NCBI GenBank assembly: GCA_020639195.1
Contig: JACKHB010000003.1
Location: forward strand, 248,001-312,000
From: Phycisphaeraceae bacterium
GTDB lineage: Bacteria > Planctomycetota > Phycisphaerae > Phycisphaerales > UBA1924
Reading direction: 5' to 3'
Length of the DNA stretch: 64,000 nucleotides
A program made the position numbers and the translations under genes. The notes beneath the pieces were generated by a model. It saw only the letters and a program-made list of their open reading frames with translations. It did no database searches and had not been told where the DNA came from. Shown here in pieces: positions 23,627 through 32,647 of the stretch. Numbering within the stretch: position 1 is the stretch's first letter; each line of letters opens with the position of its first letter.

Positions 23627-23800
23627 CTAGTCCTCCTTGCGAAGCTCGAGGACCTGCTTGCGGACCTCTTGCGCGGCCTCCTTGATCTCCTGCATCACTT
23701 GCCGCACGCGCGTCCCCGCCGCCTTGTTGCCGCCCTCGGCCTTCGCGACGTCCTCATCCGCCTGAGAGATCAGACTCTTCATGCGTTCGTACGCTTCCAC
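23627..23800 (-). CDS. Small helical histone H1-like (Hc1-like) protein
   Basis: A 57-residue Lys/Glu-rich helix starting at GTG behind GGGGAAGG: VEAYERMKSLISQADEDVAK, then NKAAGTRVRQVMQEIKEAAQ. This resembles the short Hc1/histone H1-like proteins of planctomycetes and chlamydiae, which have a KAAGTRVRK core and bind DNA. The usual Lys/Ala/Pro-rich C-terminal tail is absent here. A nucleoid role is inferred from resemblance only. Confidence 0.65.
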   Translation of the reverse strand: MEAYERMKSLISQADEDVAKAEGGNKAAGTRVRQVMQEIKEAAQEVRKQVLELRKED

Positions 23801-23909
23801 GCCTTCCCCTTTCCCTGTGACGACCACGCTCCGGCGAACCTCATCTTTGTCACCGTACCCCCGATGGCAAGGCCGCCAAGCCCGGTTCGCCATGAACGTT
23901 CTAGCCATG

Positions 23910-24938
23910 TTAGGACAGTCGGGCCAACGTCGCCTCCAGAATGTCCAGTGCCCCCTTCACATACGACAGATTCCCCTCTCTGATCAGCGCCGAGGGCACG
24001 CACGCGGCCATCAGCACGCGCCGGACATCCGCGAGCCGCTCATACCCCGGCTCAACCGTCAGCCCCAGCCGCGCCCGTTCCTTCGCCAGCGCCGCCACCG
24101 GCTCCGCGCCGCCCAGCATCGAGTCGTGACCCCAATACAGACGCTCGAAGTACAGGCCATCTTCGATCCAGTGCCCCGCGTGCACCAGCGCAAGATCGAT
24201 CAGTGCGCACCGGCGCGTCCCGTCCGGGTGAGAACGCCACATGACGTTGCCCGGATGCAGATCGCCGTGGCACCACGTGGTCCTGGCCCGTCCGGCCCAC
24301 TGCGACACCAGGTCCGGCAGCATGTCCAGCACGCGCTCGGTCGCCGCGGCCCATCGCTCCTCGTCCGCCATGCCGTAGTCGCGCGCGACCTCGACGGAAT
24401 GCTCGATCGTCCCGGTCCAGTCGGGCTCGTCCGGCAGTGATCCCACCGGTCGCGCCCGGGCCGCGCTCGCATGGAACCTCGCCGCGGCGCCCGCCATGTC
24501 CAGCACACCTTGGCGACCAAGGTCCCCAGCCAACGGCAGCCCCGGAAACCGCTCCAGAACCAGCCAGCCGAGGTCGTAGCCGCCTAGCGACTCACCCGCG
24601 GCCGCGACCCGGGCCGTCGGCCTCTCCAGCGATTCGGGTGCGTCCCAATCCTCCTGCTCGACCGCGCCCAGTGCCACGCTCCAAGAGTGCTCGTTTGGAC
24701 CAACCGGAATCTTGAGCATCACAGGCGTGCGGCGTCCGTCGGGAAGAGCCCATGTGGAAAAGCCCGTCGCCGTCTCGCCCCGTTGCCACGTCGATTGGAA
24801 CCACTCGATCGGACCCAGCCGACCGTCGAGCAGGTCTCGCAATACCGCGCCCAGCGAAGACCCGAGCGCTTGTCCGCGGCTGCCGCTGAGCCCCGTGGGC
24901 GTCGCGGGTCCGCACGTCCCGTGTATGGGTTCGGTCAT
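23910..24938 (-). CDS. Aminoglycoside phosphotransferase-family kinase
   Basis: A 342-residue protein of the APH/choline kinase fold. The Brenner motif is TTWCHGDLHPGNVMW and the metal-binding motif ALIDLALVHAG, with D replaced in context by IDL. The N-lobe has VMLKIPVG as a likely ATP-binding lysine segment. The start is MTEPIHG; a longer version would add 18 residues. Substrate unknown; relatives phosphorylate small hydroxyl compounds and resistance cannot be inferred. A second member of this family is at 55901-56992. Confidence 0.8.
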   Translation of the reverse strand: MTEPIHGTCGPATPTGLSGSRGQALGSSLGAVLRDLLDGRLGPIEWFQSTWQRGETATGFSTWALPDGRRTPVMLKIPVGPNEHSWSVALGAVEQEDWDAPESLERPTARVAAAGESLGGYDLGWLVLERFPGLPLAGDLGRQGVLDMAGAAARFHASAARARPVGSLPDEPDWTGTIEHSVEVARDYGMADEERWAAATERVLDMLPDLVSQWAGRARTTWCHGDLHPGNVMWRSHPDGTRRCALIDLALVHAGHWIEDGLYFERLYWGHDSMLGGAEPVAALAKERARLGLTVEPGYERLADVRRVLMAACVPSALIREGNLSYVKGALDILEATLARLS

Positions 24939-24967
24939 CGCCGGCTGAACCCTTTCTTCACCACAGC

Positions 24968-25786
24968 CTACCCCATCTGGCGGGCCTGCCACAAGCGGAG
25001 GATCTGTTCGGGTGTCAGACCCTCGGCTCGCGACGTCGCGCTCACGCCCTCAATCCACGGCCCATCGCGCCCAAGCAGCGAGCCCAGCTGTTTGCGCCGC
25101 TGCCCAAACACCACGCGGCAGAACTCCAGCAGCCCCGCCACGGCCTCGCACCGCGCCCGCTCGAGCCGCCTCAACTCCACCATCGCGCTGGTGACGTCGG
25201 GCCGAGGCCAGAAGCACTCGGGCGGCAGCGTCGCGACGGAAGATACCTCACACGTCGCCCAGACCAGCACCGACAGCGGCCCATAGGCCTTGCTTCCCGG
25301 CGCGGCCGCGAGTTTCTCCGCGACCTCGCGCTGGATCGTGACCCACATCCCCGCGCACCCGCGATGCTCGAGCAGCAGCGTCGAGATCAGCGGCGACGCG
25401 GCGCCGTACGGCAGGTTCGCCACCAATGCGAACCGCCTTCCGTCGAGCGCGTCAACCAGATCCCGATTGAGCGATCGCTTTCCCGCGAGGCAGTCGCCCT
25501 CGACCAGTGTGAACCGCGCATCTACGCCCAGCCGCCCGCGTAGCAGGGCCGCGAGGCCTCGATCGAGCTCGCACGCCACCACCTCGCATCCCCGCGCGAG
25601 CAGCTCCTCGGTCAAGGTGCCCGTTCCGGGTCCGACCTCAAGCACGACATCGCCAGCGCCGACTCCCGCCCGATCCACGAGCCTGCGGATCAGGTTGTGA
25701 TCAATCAGGAAGTTCTGTCCCAGCGCGTGACGCGGGGCAAGGCCGTGCGCCGCCAGCAATTCGCGGATCTCGCCGAGCGTCTGCAC
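24968..25786 (-). CDS. rsmA: 16S rRNA dimethyladenosine transferase
   Basis: A 272-residue protein with the RsmA/KsgA layout: HALGQNFLIDHNLI near the N-terminus, SAM-binding VLEVGPGTGTLTEELL (about 47-62), catalytic ANLPYGAASPLIS (about 125) and the C-terminal helical domain with FGQRRKQLGSLL. It dimethylates the two adjacent adenines in helix 45 at the 3' end of 16S rRNA. The stop of the HAD gene upstream on the same strand lies 3 nt before its start codon. Confidence 0.95.
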   Translation of the reverse strand: MQTLGEIRELLAAHGLAPRHALGQNFLIDHNLIRRLVDRAGVGAGDVVLEVGPGTGTLTEELLARGCEVVACELDRGLAALLRGRLGVDARFTLVEGDCLAGKRSLNRDLVDALDGRRFALVANLPYGAASPLISTLLLEHRGCAGMWVTIQREVAEKLAAAPGSKAYGPLSVLVWATCEVSSVATLPPECFWPRPDVTSAMVELRRLERARCEAVAGLLEFCRVVFGQRRKQLGSLLGRDGPWIEGVSATSRAEGLTPEQILRLWQARQMG

Positions 25787-25789
25787 CGG

Positions 25790-26689
25790 CTACCACTCGC
25801 CGCTGAGGATGCGGTCCACCGCGTACGCCACGCCGTGGTCGTCGTTGCTCCGTGTCGTGTGCCGGGCCCGATCGCGCACCGACGGCACCGCGTTGGCCAT
25901 CGCCACGCCCAGCCCGGCGTGCTCGATCATCGACTCATCGTTGACCTCGTCGCCGATCGCCGCGATCCGCTCGCGCGGCACGCCCAGCTCCGCCGCCAGG
26001 TGAGAGAGGGCGTTCCACTTGTTCGCCCGGCGATCAAACACCTCGAACACGTCAAGCGTGTCCCCATCGCCCAGGTCATGCTCCGGATTCGACACCGCGC
26101 CAAAGTGCATGACGAGGAGCTGGTCGCCGAACGCCTCCGCCACCTGCCGTTTCACCACGCCAAACGACGAGCTCCGCCCGCACGCGCCCACGCGAACCGT
26201 GTGCTCTGGGTGCTCGTCCTCGCCCAGCGATCCGGCGTAGCGCACCGCCACGCGAAGCTGCTCGAACCACCACCGCGTCACCGGCTCGATCGGGTGCCGC
26301 TGCGCGCCCTGCACGACGAGGTAGTCGTAGCCCACGCACAACGCATCCTTGAGGATCAGCGCCGCGTGCCCTCGATCCAGGAGCAGCTCGGTGGCCCGCT
26401 CCACGAGCGGCACATCGATCGGGAATCGATGCAGCGATCGATTCGTGGTGGGGCATGCGATGATCGCTCCACCGGCCAGCACCACAGGGTCCGTCTGGTC
26501 GATCGCCTCGAGAGCGAATCGCGATTCCACCAGGCCTCGCCCCGTGCACACGCAGACCCGCATCCCGGCCCGGCGCGCTCTGGCCACCGCTCGACGGTTC
26601 TCTTCGCTCACCTCGCGCCTCGAGTTCAGCAGCGTGCCGTCCAGGTCGAGCGCGAGGATGTCGTACGCCGGCCGGCCCGGCCCGCTCAC
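25790..26689 (-). CDS. HAD-superfamily phosphatase (Cof type)
   Basis: A 299-residue protein. HAD motif I is LALDLDGTLLNS, motif II CVCTGRG, and motif III/IV are NKWNALSHLA plus AAIGDEVNDESMIEHAG. The C2-type cap and overall length match Cof/YbiV-like sugar-phosphate or nucleotide phosphatases. It overlaps the upstream HD gene by 4 nt and precedes rsmA by 3 nt, making a compact operon. Substrate unknown. Confidence 0.88.
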   Translation of the reverse strand: MSGPGRPAYDILALDLDGTLLNSRREVSEENRRAVARARRAGMRVCVCTGRGLVESRFALEAIDQTDPVVLAGGAIIACPTTNRSLHRFPIDVPLVERATELLLDRGHAALILKDALCVGYDYLVVQGAQRHPIEPVTRWWFEQLRVAVRYAGSLGEDEHPEHTVRVGACGRSSSFGVVKRQVAEAFGDQLLVMHFGAVSNPEHDLGDGDTLDVFEVFDRRANKWNALSHLAAELGVPRERIAAIGDEVNDESMIEHAGLGVAMANAVPSVRDRARHTTRSNDDHGVAYAVDRILSGEW

Positions 26690-27231
26690 GCCTCCGCCTC
26701 GACCCGCGCCATCAGCTCACGCACCCGCGCAATCCCCCTCGCCACCTCCGGGTGACGGTCCGCCTCCGCCTTGGCCAGATCGATCGCCCGCCCACACCGC
26801 GAGAGGTTCTTCCCCAGCCGCTTGGGCTTGCGCTCCGACATCGCGTCCGAGAGGTTGTCGAACACATCCGCCAGCTTCACCAGCCGCGCCTGCCACGGCC
26901 CGTGACGCAGGCGCTCGTCATAGTCCTCTTCGCGCTCGGGCTCACGAAGGATCATGTTCTTGGTCAGACACGCCACGCACCGCGCGACCTCGAGCCCGAA
27001 CTCCCGCTCCAGGTCGTCAAAGTCCGTCGTCGTGTCCTCGATCGTGTCGTGCAGCAACGCCGCGGCCAGGGCCACCGGATCCTCACAGCCGAACAGGTCG
27101 CGCACCGTCAGCGCCACCCGCATCACGTGCGCTACGTACGGCGTGCGATCGTCGCGGCGGAAGTGGTTTCGGTGCGCTCTCGCGGCGTAGCTCGCCGCCC
27201 TCTGCCATAGCGGAAGCCCGGAATTCGACAT
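26686..27231 (-). CDS. HD-domain (RelA/SpoT-like) phosphohydrolase
   Basis: A 181-residue protein with the HD pattern of the SpoT hydrolase domain: RTPYVAHVMRVA (first His), ALLHDTIEDT (His-Asp) and LVKLADVFDNLSD (Asp-Asn). There is no synthetase domain, so it is a small alarmone hydrolase-like or general HD protein. The start at MSNSGLP is chosen because a TAGCAT box ends 7 nt upstream; an in-frame ATG 9 nt earlier lies inside that box. The preceding gene on the strand ends about 10 nt away. Confidence 0.82.
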   Translation of the reverse strand: MSNSGLPLWQRAASYAARAHRNHFRRDDRTPYVAHVMRVALTVRDLFGCEDPVALAAALLHDTIEDTTTDFDDLEREFGLEVARCVACLTKNMILREPEREEDYDERLRHGPWQARLVKLADVFDNLSDAMSERKPKRLGKNLSRCGRAIDLAKAEADRHPEVARGIARVRELMARVEAEA

Positions 27232-27241
27232 ATCGGCCATG

Positions 27242-29983
27242 CTATCCGAGGACGCTCGCCCCGGTGGGATCGTGCCGCAGCTTGCAGCGTGATGGGTTCC
27301 CACCGTGCTCATCGAAGATCAGGATCTCGTTGGGCCCCGACGCGAGGAGCAGCTCTGCCGGAAGCAGATACCGCGTCTGCGGGCCAACGGCCTTCCCGGT
27401 AGACGTCGCGACCCAATACCGCGCCAGGTTCTGGCCGTTGAGGAACAACTGTCCCTTGGTCAGTCCCGACATCTCGAGGTACAGGGGACAGGTCGGGTCC
27501 TTCGGCTCGAATCGAACGCGCCACCACGTCGGCGTTCTGGGGTGCGGCCCGCTCTTGGGCGCCGTGGAGAACGTGGCGCTCGCGGGCGGCTCCCAGCGGG
27601 CAAACGCCCACTCGGCCCTCGCGCCCAGATCGTCGACGATCTCCTGCACCCGGAGCAAGGCCTGCGCGCTCGCGAGCACCCGGTCGATGCCCGCCTCGTC
27701 GAGCCCCTCGTCCATCGGGGCCAGCTGGATGACGTTCTTGCCGCGAGTCAGCTGCTCGGGATCGGTCAGCACGTCTCCAGACCAGCCCGCCTCGATGTAC
27801 CGCGCCGGCTTGCCGTTGAGCAGCAGCACGCATCCAAACGGCGCTTCGGCGATCGAGAGCAGCAGGGCCGACTTCTTGCGGTGCTGCAGCGTCCACGTGA
27901 CGCGCCGCGCGAGCGTCTGCTCCCCGTCCCGCACCTCCCACAGGGGCCGCCACAGGCGCAGTGGTCGCACGGGATCGCCCTCTTCGATCGTGGGCTTGGC
28001 CACGCGCACGGGCTTGACATCCAGCAGCGGACCGACCAGTCCCTTTGCGGGGCCCCCATCGATTCCTGAGGTGGAATGGCCCATGTTGTCGGCCAGGACG
28101 ACCAGCGTCGACTTGCCCTTGGGCAGTGAGACGCTCAGCACCGGCTCCGAGGCGGGGCCCGTGCCGATCAGGCCGACGGCCTCGCCGTCGAGCGAGACAT
28201 GCAGCCGATCACCCGACCCGGGGGCCGACAGTCGCACCTTCTTCGCGCTCGCGCCCTTGAACGTGGCCCGGTACCAGCCGTATCCCGAAGGCGCGCCGAA
28301 CGTCGCCAGCGAGCCGGGCCCGGCCACCGTCGCAAACCGGGGGCTCGTGCCGGAGGCGTAGTCGGTCGCGGGAGCGCGCTCCCAACCCGAGAGCGTCGGC
28401 GCGCGCGCCGGCGCCGTCCCGGGCGCGACGACGGCGACCGAAGACGATGTTCCATCGCGCCCGATCCTCGTGCACTTGCGGGTGCCCTCGAGCCCCAGCG
28501 GCTGGCCCTCCGCGTCGATGCCCCGCACCCCGAGGTAGATGCCGTCGTCGCCCACGTGAATCGCGGGGAACTGCTCGTCGCTGGCGATCACGATCGTGAC
28601 GCCCTCGTGCTCGAGCACGAGCGGGTTCTTGCCCGAGGGAACCGTCACTTCCAGCGGAGAACCGTTGATCGACACCACACCATCGGTGCCCGCCGGTCCC
28701 ACGCACAGCAACGACTGGCCCAGGTGCGCCACCGCGCTCAGCGTGCACAGGTCCAACTGCGCCCGTCCGCCCAAATGCACATCGAGCAGGCACCACGCCA
28801 CGCCCGACTCGCCCACGTGCATCGGCAGCGCCGTTCCGTCGTCGCGAAGCACCGGAATGTCCCGTGTGCCCGGAGGCGCGAACACGAACACCACGCCGCC
28901 CTGCGATCCAGAGGTCTCGACGACGCTCACCACGCGCCCACTCGCCTCGGGGTCCACGGCCGCGCCCGAGGGCGCGGGCTCGCGATGCGCCAAGACGCGC
29001 CCGAACTGGCTCGAGAACAGCGCCGCGCGCCGAACCGCCTCGTACGAGGCGCCCCGCCCGCCAGCCTCTGTGAGTGGCGCGCCCTGGTCGTCAGCGGGCG
29101 CGACGAATCCCCCCTCGGGGCCATCCTCGCGCCCTCCGAGGAACCCACCGCGAGACACGCCCGCGAACGGATCGATCAGGAACTGCGCGCCGCCCGCCAG
29201 AACCTCCATCAGCGTGCGATGCAGCGTTGCGGGATTGACCGCCTCCGGCGCCGCGCGCGAGAACAGCATGGGGCGCGCCACCGGCACACGAGCCAACCGC
29301 GGCTGGTTCGGCCGCACGGCCGACAGCTGCCGCATGACCTGCGTCATCTGCGCCGTGCCCGTCCACGCGTCGATCTGTCCCTCGACGCTCTGCCACAGGT
29401 TGTGGTTGCCCACCACCGGCACCGAAAACCCCGCCTCTCGCAGGTAGCGGTGCAATTCGCCGAGGTACGCCTCGCCCTCCTCGTCCAGGCCGCACGTCCA
29501 CAGCGATTCGCTCTCGATCAGGAAGATCGGCGACAGCCCTCCCGGCGAAGTGGCCTGCAAGGGCCGGAGCCGGTCGGCCAGCGCGGTGAGGAAACGCCCG
29601 CACGCCTCGAGGAACGGCTGGTTCGCCTGCCGCGTGCGCACGCCCGCCGTCTCGACGAGCCAGGGTGGTAGACCTCCAAGATCCAGTCCCTCGCCGATGA
29701 ACGGCCCCACCCGCAGGAGCGACATGAGCCCCGCGTGCCCGACCAACTCCAGAAACGCCCGAAGATCCCGCCCGCCCTCAAAGTCGAACACGCCGGGGCG
29801 TGCCTCGTGGGCGCTCCAGATCACCGGCACGTCGATGGTGTTGAGCCCCGACCGCTTGGCCTTCCAGATGCGGTCCGCCCAGGCTTCGCGCGGCAGGAGC
29901 GTCGGACAGATCGTCCCGCCGGCCAGCCAGACGCGACGTCCATCAATCTGAAAACTGCGACCGTCGAACGTGATCGAGGGCAT
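27242..29983 (-). CDS. Glycoside hydrolase family 35-like protein
   Basis: A 913-residue protein. The N-terminal 300 residues follow the GH35 beta-galactosidase TIM barrel: FQIDGRRVWLAGGTI, DRIWKAKRSGLNTIDVPVIW, ARPGVFDFEGGRDLRAFLEL, then LLRVGPFIG and GGLPPWLVE. Where GH35 enzymes have the acid/base motif IENEYG, this protein reads LIESESLW (about 150-158), so the second Glu may be kept. I could not find the usual nucleophile segment (a Glu in TExxxGW). The C-terminal 400 residues contain galactose-binding-like beta domains (GYGWYRATFKG, TWWRVRFEPKD). No signal peptide is apparent, so it may act in the cytoplasm or be catalytically altered. Confidence 0.72.
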   Translation of the reverse strand: MPSITFDGRSFQIDGRRVWLAGGTICPTLLPREAWADRIWKAKRSGLNTIDVPVIWSAHEARPGVFDFEGGRDLRAFLELVGHAGLMSLLRVGPFIGEGLDLGGLPPWLVETAGVRTRQANQPFLEACGRFLTALADRLRPLQATSPGGLSPIFLIESESLWTCGLDEEGEAYLGELHRYLREAGFSVPVVGNHNLWQSVEGQIDAWTGTAQMTQVMRQLSAVRPNQPRLARVPVARPMLFSRAAPEAVNPATLHRTLMEVLAGGAQFLIDPFAGVSRGGFLGGREDGPEGGFVAPADDQGAPLTEAGGRGASYEAVRRAALFSSQFGRVLAHREPAPSGAAVDPEASGRVVSVVETSGSQGGVVFVFAPPGTRDIPVLRDDGTALPMHVGESGVAWCLLDVHLGGRAQLDLCTLSAVAHLGQSLLCVGPAGTDGVVSINGSPLEVTVPSGKNPLVLEHEGVTIVIASDEQFPAIHVGDDGIYLGVRGIDAEGQPLGLEGTRKCTRIGRDGTSSSVAVVAPGTAPARAPTLSGWERAPATDYASGTSPRFATVAGPGSLATFGAPSGYGWYRATFKGASAKKVRLSAPGSGDRLHVSLDGEAVGLIGTGPASEPVLSVSLPKGKSTLVVLADNMGHSTSGIDGGPAKGLVGPLLDVKPVRVAKPTIEEGDPVRPLRLWRPLWEVRDGEQTLARRVTWTLQHRKKSALLLSIAEAPFGCVLLLNGKPARYIEAGWSGDVLTDPEQLTRGKNVIQLAPMDEGLDEAGIDRVLASAQALLRVQEIVDDLGARAEWAFARWEPPASATFSTAPKSGPHPRTPTWWRVRFEPKDPTCPLYLEMSGLTKGQLFLNGQNLARYWVATSTGKAVGPQTRYLLPAELLLASGPNEILIFDEHGGNPSRCKLRHDPTGASVLG

Positions 29984-30213
29984 GCGGCGATGACTCCCGC
30001 CGAGCGCCGGAAACCCGAAGTACCGGCCTGAATGCCTACATATTCCGTCCAGATTCCAATCGAATCTGGCCCGTTCAGGTGAAGGGAGAGGGTAGGATGC
30101 CTCCCCGCGATCGGCAATCGTCGCCGACGCGTTCGCACGCAACGGATCGGGGCACGGTCGGTAGACTCCCGCCCCTGTCCGACCCCCCACGAGGCCCTTG
30201 GAGCACGGACGCC

Positions 30214-31953
30214 TTGACCAGGTGTGACACTCACCGCCCAGTTCCTCGTCCGCGCTTCGCGATCGCCCTGCTGCTGGGGGCCTCCGGGCTCTTCGGATGC
30301 GCCGCGAGCTTCCAGGCCATCGATGCGCACACGCGCCAGTTGATGGATGAGCGCTCCTCAGAGCTCGGCGGCGGTGCGATCGCACCCCAGCGCATCGGCC
30401 CGCGAGGCGCCGAGCCCAACCGCCGGCGCGAACTCGACCCCCGCCCGGGCAGCGTCAATCCGGGCGCCGCGGACCTCGACTTCGATCAGGCCCGGGCCGA
30501 TCGCGAGGTCGCGGCGAGACTGCAGACCTACACCGATGAAGCGCTCGGGGGAGACGCCGCCGAACGCGCGCAGCTGGGCCTGGCCGAAGCCCTGCGCATC
30601 GCGCAGGACTCGGGGCGCGAGTACCGCTCAGCGGAAGAGTCGTACATCCTCGCCGCGATCTCGCTGCTGATCGAGCGCCACCAATGGGGCCCGCGCCTCT
30701 TTGACGACGCGGGGGTCACGCTCTCGGGCAGCGGCGACAGCGGTTCGTTCGACACCGCGCTCGATCTGATCAACGAACTCCGCGTGACGCAGCGCCTGCC
30801 CTTCGGCGGCGACGTCGAGGCCCGCTGGCTCGTCAGCGCCACCCAGGATCTGCGTCGTGCCGCAGGCGAGGAGTACATCCAGTCGTCGCAGATCGTCCTC
30901 TCGGGCGATGTGCCGCTGCTGCGCGGTGCTGGAAACGTCGCGCGCGAGAGCCTCATCCAGGCCGAGCGCGACCTCGTGTACGCCGCGAGAGAGTTCGAAC
31001 GATTCCGTCGCGAGTATCTCGTCTCCATCGCCAACGACTACTTCTCGTTGCTCACCACCCAGGCGCGCATCGAGAGCCAGCGACAGCAGATCGCCAGCCA
31101 GCAGCAGTCGTTCGATCGAACGCGCGCCCTCGTCGAAGACGGCGAACTGCGCAAATTCCAGGAATCCATTGCCGAGAACGGCCTGCGCAGCGCCGAGTCT
31201 TCCCTCGCCAGCCTGAACCAGAGCTACGTCCTCCAGATCGAGCGATTCCTGATCCGCCTCGGGCTCGATCCGTCCACCCCGGTCCTGATCGCCGGGCTCG
31301 AACTCAATCTCCCCGAGCCCGAGGTCCAGCCCACCGAGGCTTCCAATCGCGCGCTGAACTACCGCCTGGACCTCCAGAACCGGCGTGACCAGCTCGACGA
31401 TTCAAGGCGCCGCGTCGCCAATGCGCAGGACGATCTTCTGCCCGACTTGAACCTCAATGGCCGCGTCACCATCCCCACAGACACCGACGACGACGTCGGC
31501 GGCCTGGGCTTCGATCCCGGCGACGCCTCGTTCTCGGTCGGCGCGACGCTCAGCCTCCCGCTGGACCGGCGCATCGAGCGGCTGAACCTGCGCCGTGCGC
31601 AGATCGCGCTGGAGCGGTCGCTGCGCGACTACGCCCAGTTCCGAGACAACGTGATCATCGACGCCCGCGCTTCGGTGCGAGAGATTGAGCTGGCCCGATT
31701 CCGCCTGCAACTGGCCGAGCGCCAGGTCGCCATCGCCGAGGCCCGGCAGGAGCAGCAGACCATCGATCCCGCCGGCGTCACCGCGCAGGAAGAGCTCGAC
31801 ACCAGCAACGACCTGCTCAACGCCCGGAACGAGCGCGACGACGCCATCAGCGACCTGCGCAGCGCGATCCTCGAGTACCTGCTGGTCACCGGCCAGCTCC
31901 GCGTCGCGCCCGATGGCACGCTGGTTCCGCTGCCGGGCATGGGCGAGGGCTGA
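30214..31953 (+). CDS. TolC-family outer-membrane channel lipoprotein
   Basis: A large TolC-like protein (579 residues from the TTG chosen, placing a signal peptide and lipobox GASGLFGC at the N-terminus). Two long helical repeats with beta strands between them are evident: LGLAEALRIAQDSGREYRSAEE begins the first, and SNRALNYRLDLQNRRDQLDDSRRR the second. The central beta segments read ARWLVSATQDL and NLNGRVTIP. It should form the trimeric duct of an efflux or type I secretion system. The start is uncertain: in-frame ATGs at 30079 and 30097 would add a Pro/Arg-rich lead. No adaptor is adjacent. Confidence 0.82.
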   Translation: MTRCDTHRPVPRPRFAIALLLGASGLFGCAASFQAIDAHTRQLMDERSSELGGGAIAPQRIGPRGAEPNRRRELDPRPGSVNPGAADLDFDQARADREVAARLQTYTDEALGGDAAERAQLGLAEALRIAQDSGREYRSAEESYILAAISLLIERHQWGPRLFDDAGVTLSGSGDSGSFDTALDLINELRVTQRLPFGGDVEARWLVSATQDLRRAAGEEYIQSSQIVLSGDVPLLRGAGNVARESLIQAERDLVYAAREFERFRREYLVSIANDYFSLLTTQARIESQRQQIASQQQSFDRTRALVEDGELRKFQESIAENGLRSAESSLASLNQSYVLQIERFLIRLGLDPSTPVLIAGLELNLPEPEVQPTEASNRALNYRLDLQNRRDQLDDSRRRVANAQDDLLPDLNLNGRVTIPTDTDDDVGGLGFDPGDASFSVGATLSLPLDRRIERLNLRRAQIALERSLRDYAQFRDNVIIDARASVREIELARFRLQLAERQVAIAEARQEQQTIDPAGVTAQEELDTSNDLLNARNERDDAISDLRSAILEYLLVTGQLRVAPDGTLVPLPGMGEG

Positions 31954-31958
31954 TCGCG

Positions 31959-32606
31959 CTACCCGAGCGACGGCAACGGGGCCGACGCGACGTACACGTC
32001 GTGGCGTTCCCATCGTCCGCCCACCTGCAGGTGGGACGTGACCCCGCTGAGCCGATGGAACCCCACCCGACGCGCCAGCCGTTCGCTTGGCTCGTTGCCC
32101 GGCACGATCCCGCACGACACGCGGTGCAGGCCCAGGCCGTGCGGCAGATCGGCGAACGCGAAGTCCAGCATCGCGCCCACGGCCTCCGAAGCGAGCCCGC
32201 GCCCGGTCAGCGACGCCCGGAGCCACCAGTTCGCATCGGCCTCGAAGTTGAGTCCCCGGGTGATCGCGTTGAGGTTGAACCCGCCCACGAGCGTTCCGTC
32301 GTCCAGCGCCGCCACCCGCCGCCACGCCGTGCCGCCGGCGTCTCCCACTCGCGCCAGCGTCAGTTGCCGGCGGAACATCGCGAGGTCGTCCTCTTGCGGA
32401 TGGTGCAGCGGGGCCCAGCGGTCCAGGTGCTCGCGGCTCTCCTGAATCATCTCCAGATACGCCGCCTCGTCGGCCTCGCGCAACGCGCGCAGGATCACGC
32501 GCTCGGTGCGCACCAGCCCCGGTCCGAGGATCTCGAGGCTTCTCGCCGGCCGCCAGACGACCGACTCGCCCTGGTGCGCGTGGGATTGGATCGGCTCGGC
32601 GCTCAC
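31959..32606 (-). CDS. GNAT acetyltransferase, RimJ/RimL-like
   Basis: A 215-residue protein starting at GTG. The GNAT fold is recognisable: TERVILRALREADEAAY, then WWLRASLTGRGLASEAVGAMLDFAF as the acetyl-CoA loop (G-x-G-x-A), and HRVSCGIVPGNEPSERLARRVGFHR. This is the pattern of ribosomal-protein-Ser/Ala acetyltransferases and relatives. The substrate is unknown. It ends 6 nt from the convergent TolC-like gene and its start is divergent from the next membrane protein. Confidence 0.85.
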   Translation of the reverse strand: MSAEPIQSHAHQGESVVWRPARSLEILGPGLVRTERVILRALREADEAAYLEMIQESREHLDRWAPLHHPQEDDLAMFRRQLTLARVGDAGGTAWRRVAALDDGTLVGGFNLNAITRGLNFEADANWWLRASLTGRGLASEAVGAMLDFAFADLPHGLGLHRVSCGIVPGNEPSERLARRVGFHRLSGVTSHLQVGGRWERHDVYVASAPLPSLG

Positions 32607-32647
32607 TGATGCGCTCCGGCCGCGCCCGGGGTCGATACAGTGGCCCG

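Noticed and set aside
23916..26755. Long reading frames on the plus strand opposite the phosphotransferase, rsmA and HAD genes
   Set aside because: They are Arg/His/Pro-rich mirror frames typical of high-GC DNA and have no motifs.
32609..32647. Extended N-terminus of the membrane protein at 32648
   Set aside because: The extra 13 residues are Arg/Gly-rich and lie upstream of a TACAGT box that fits a start at 32648.
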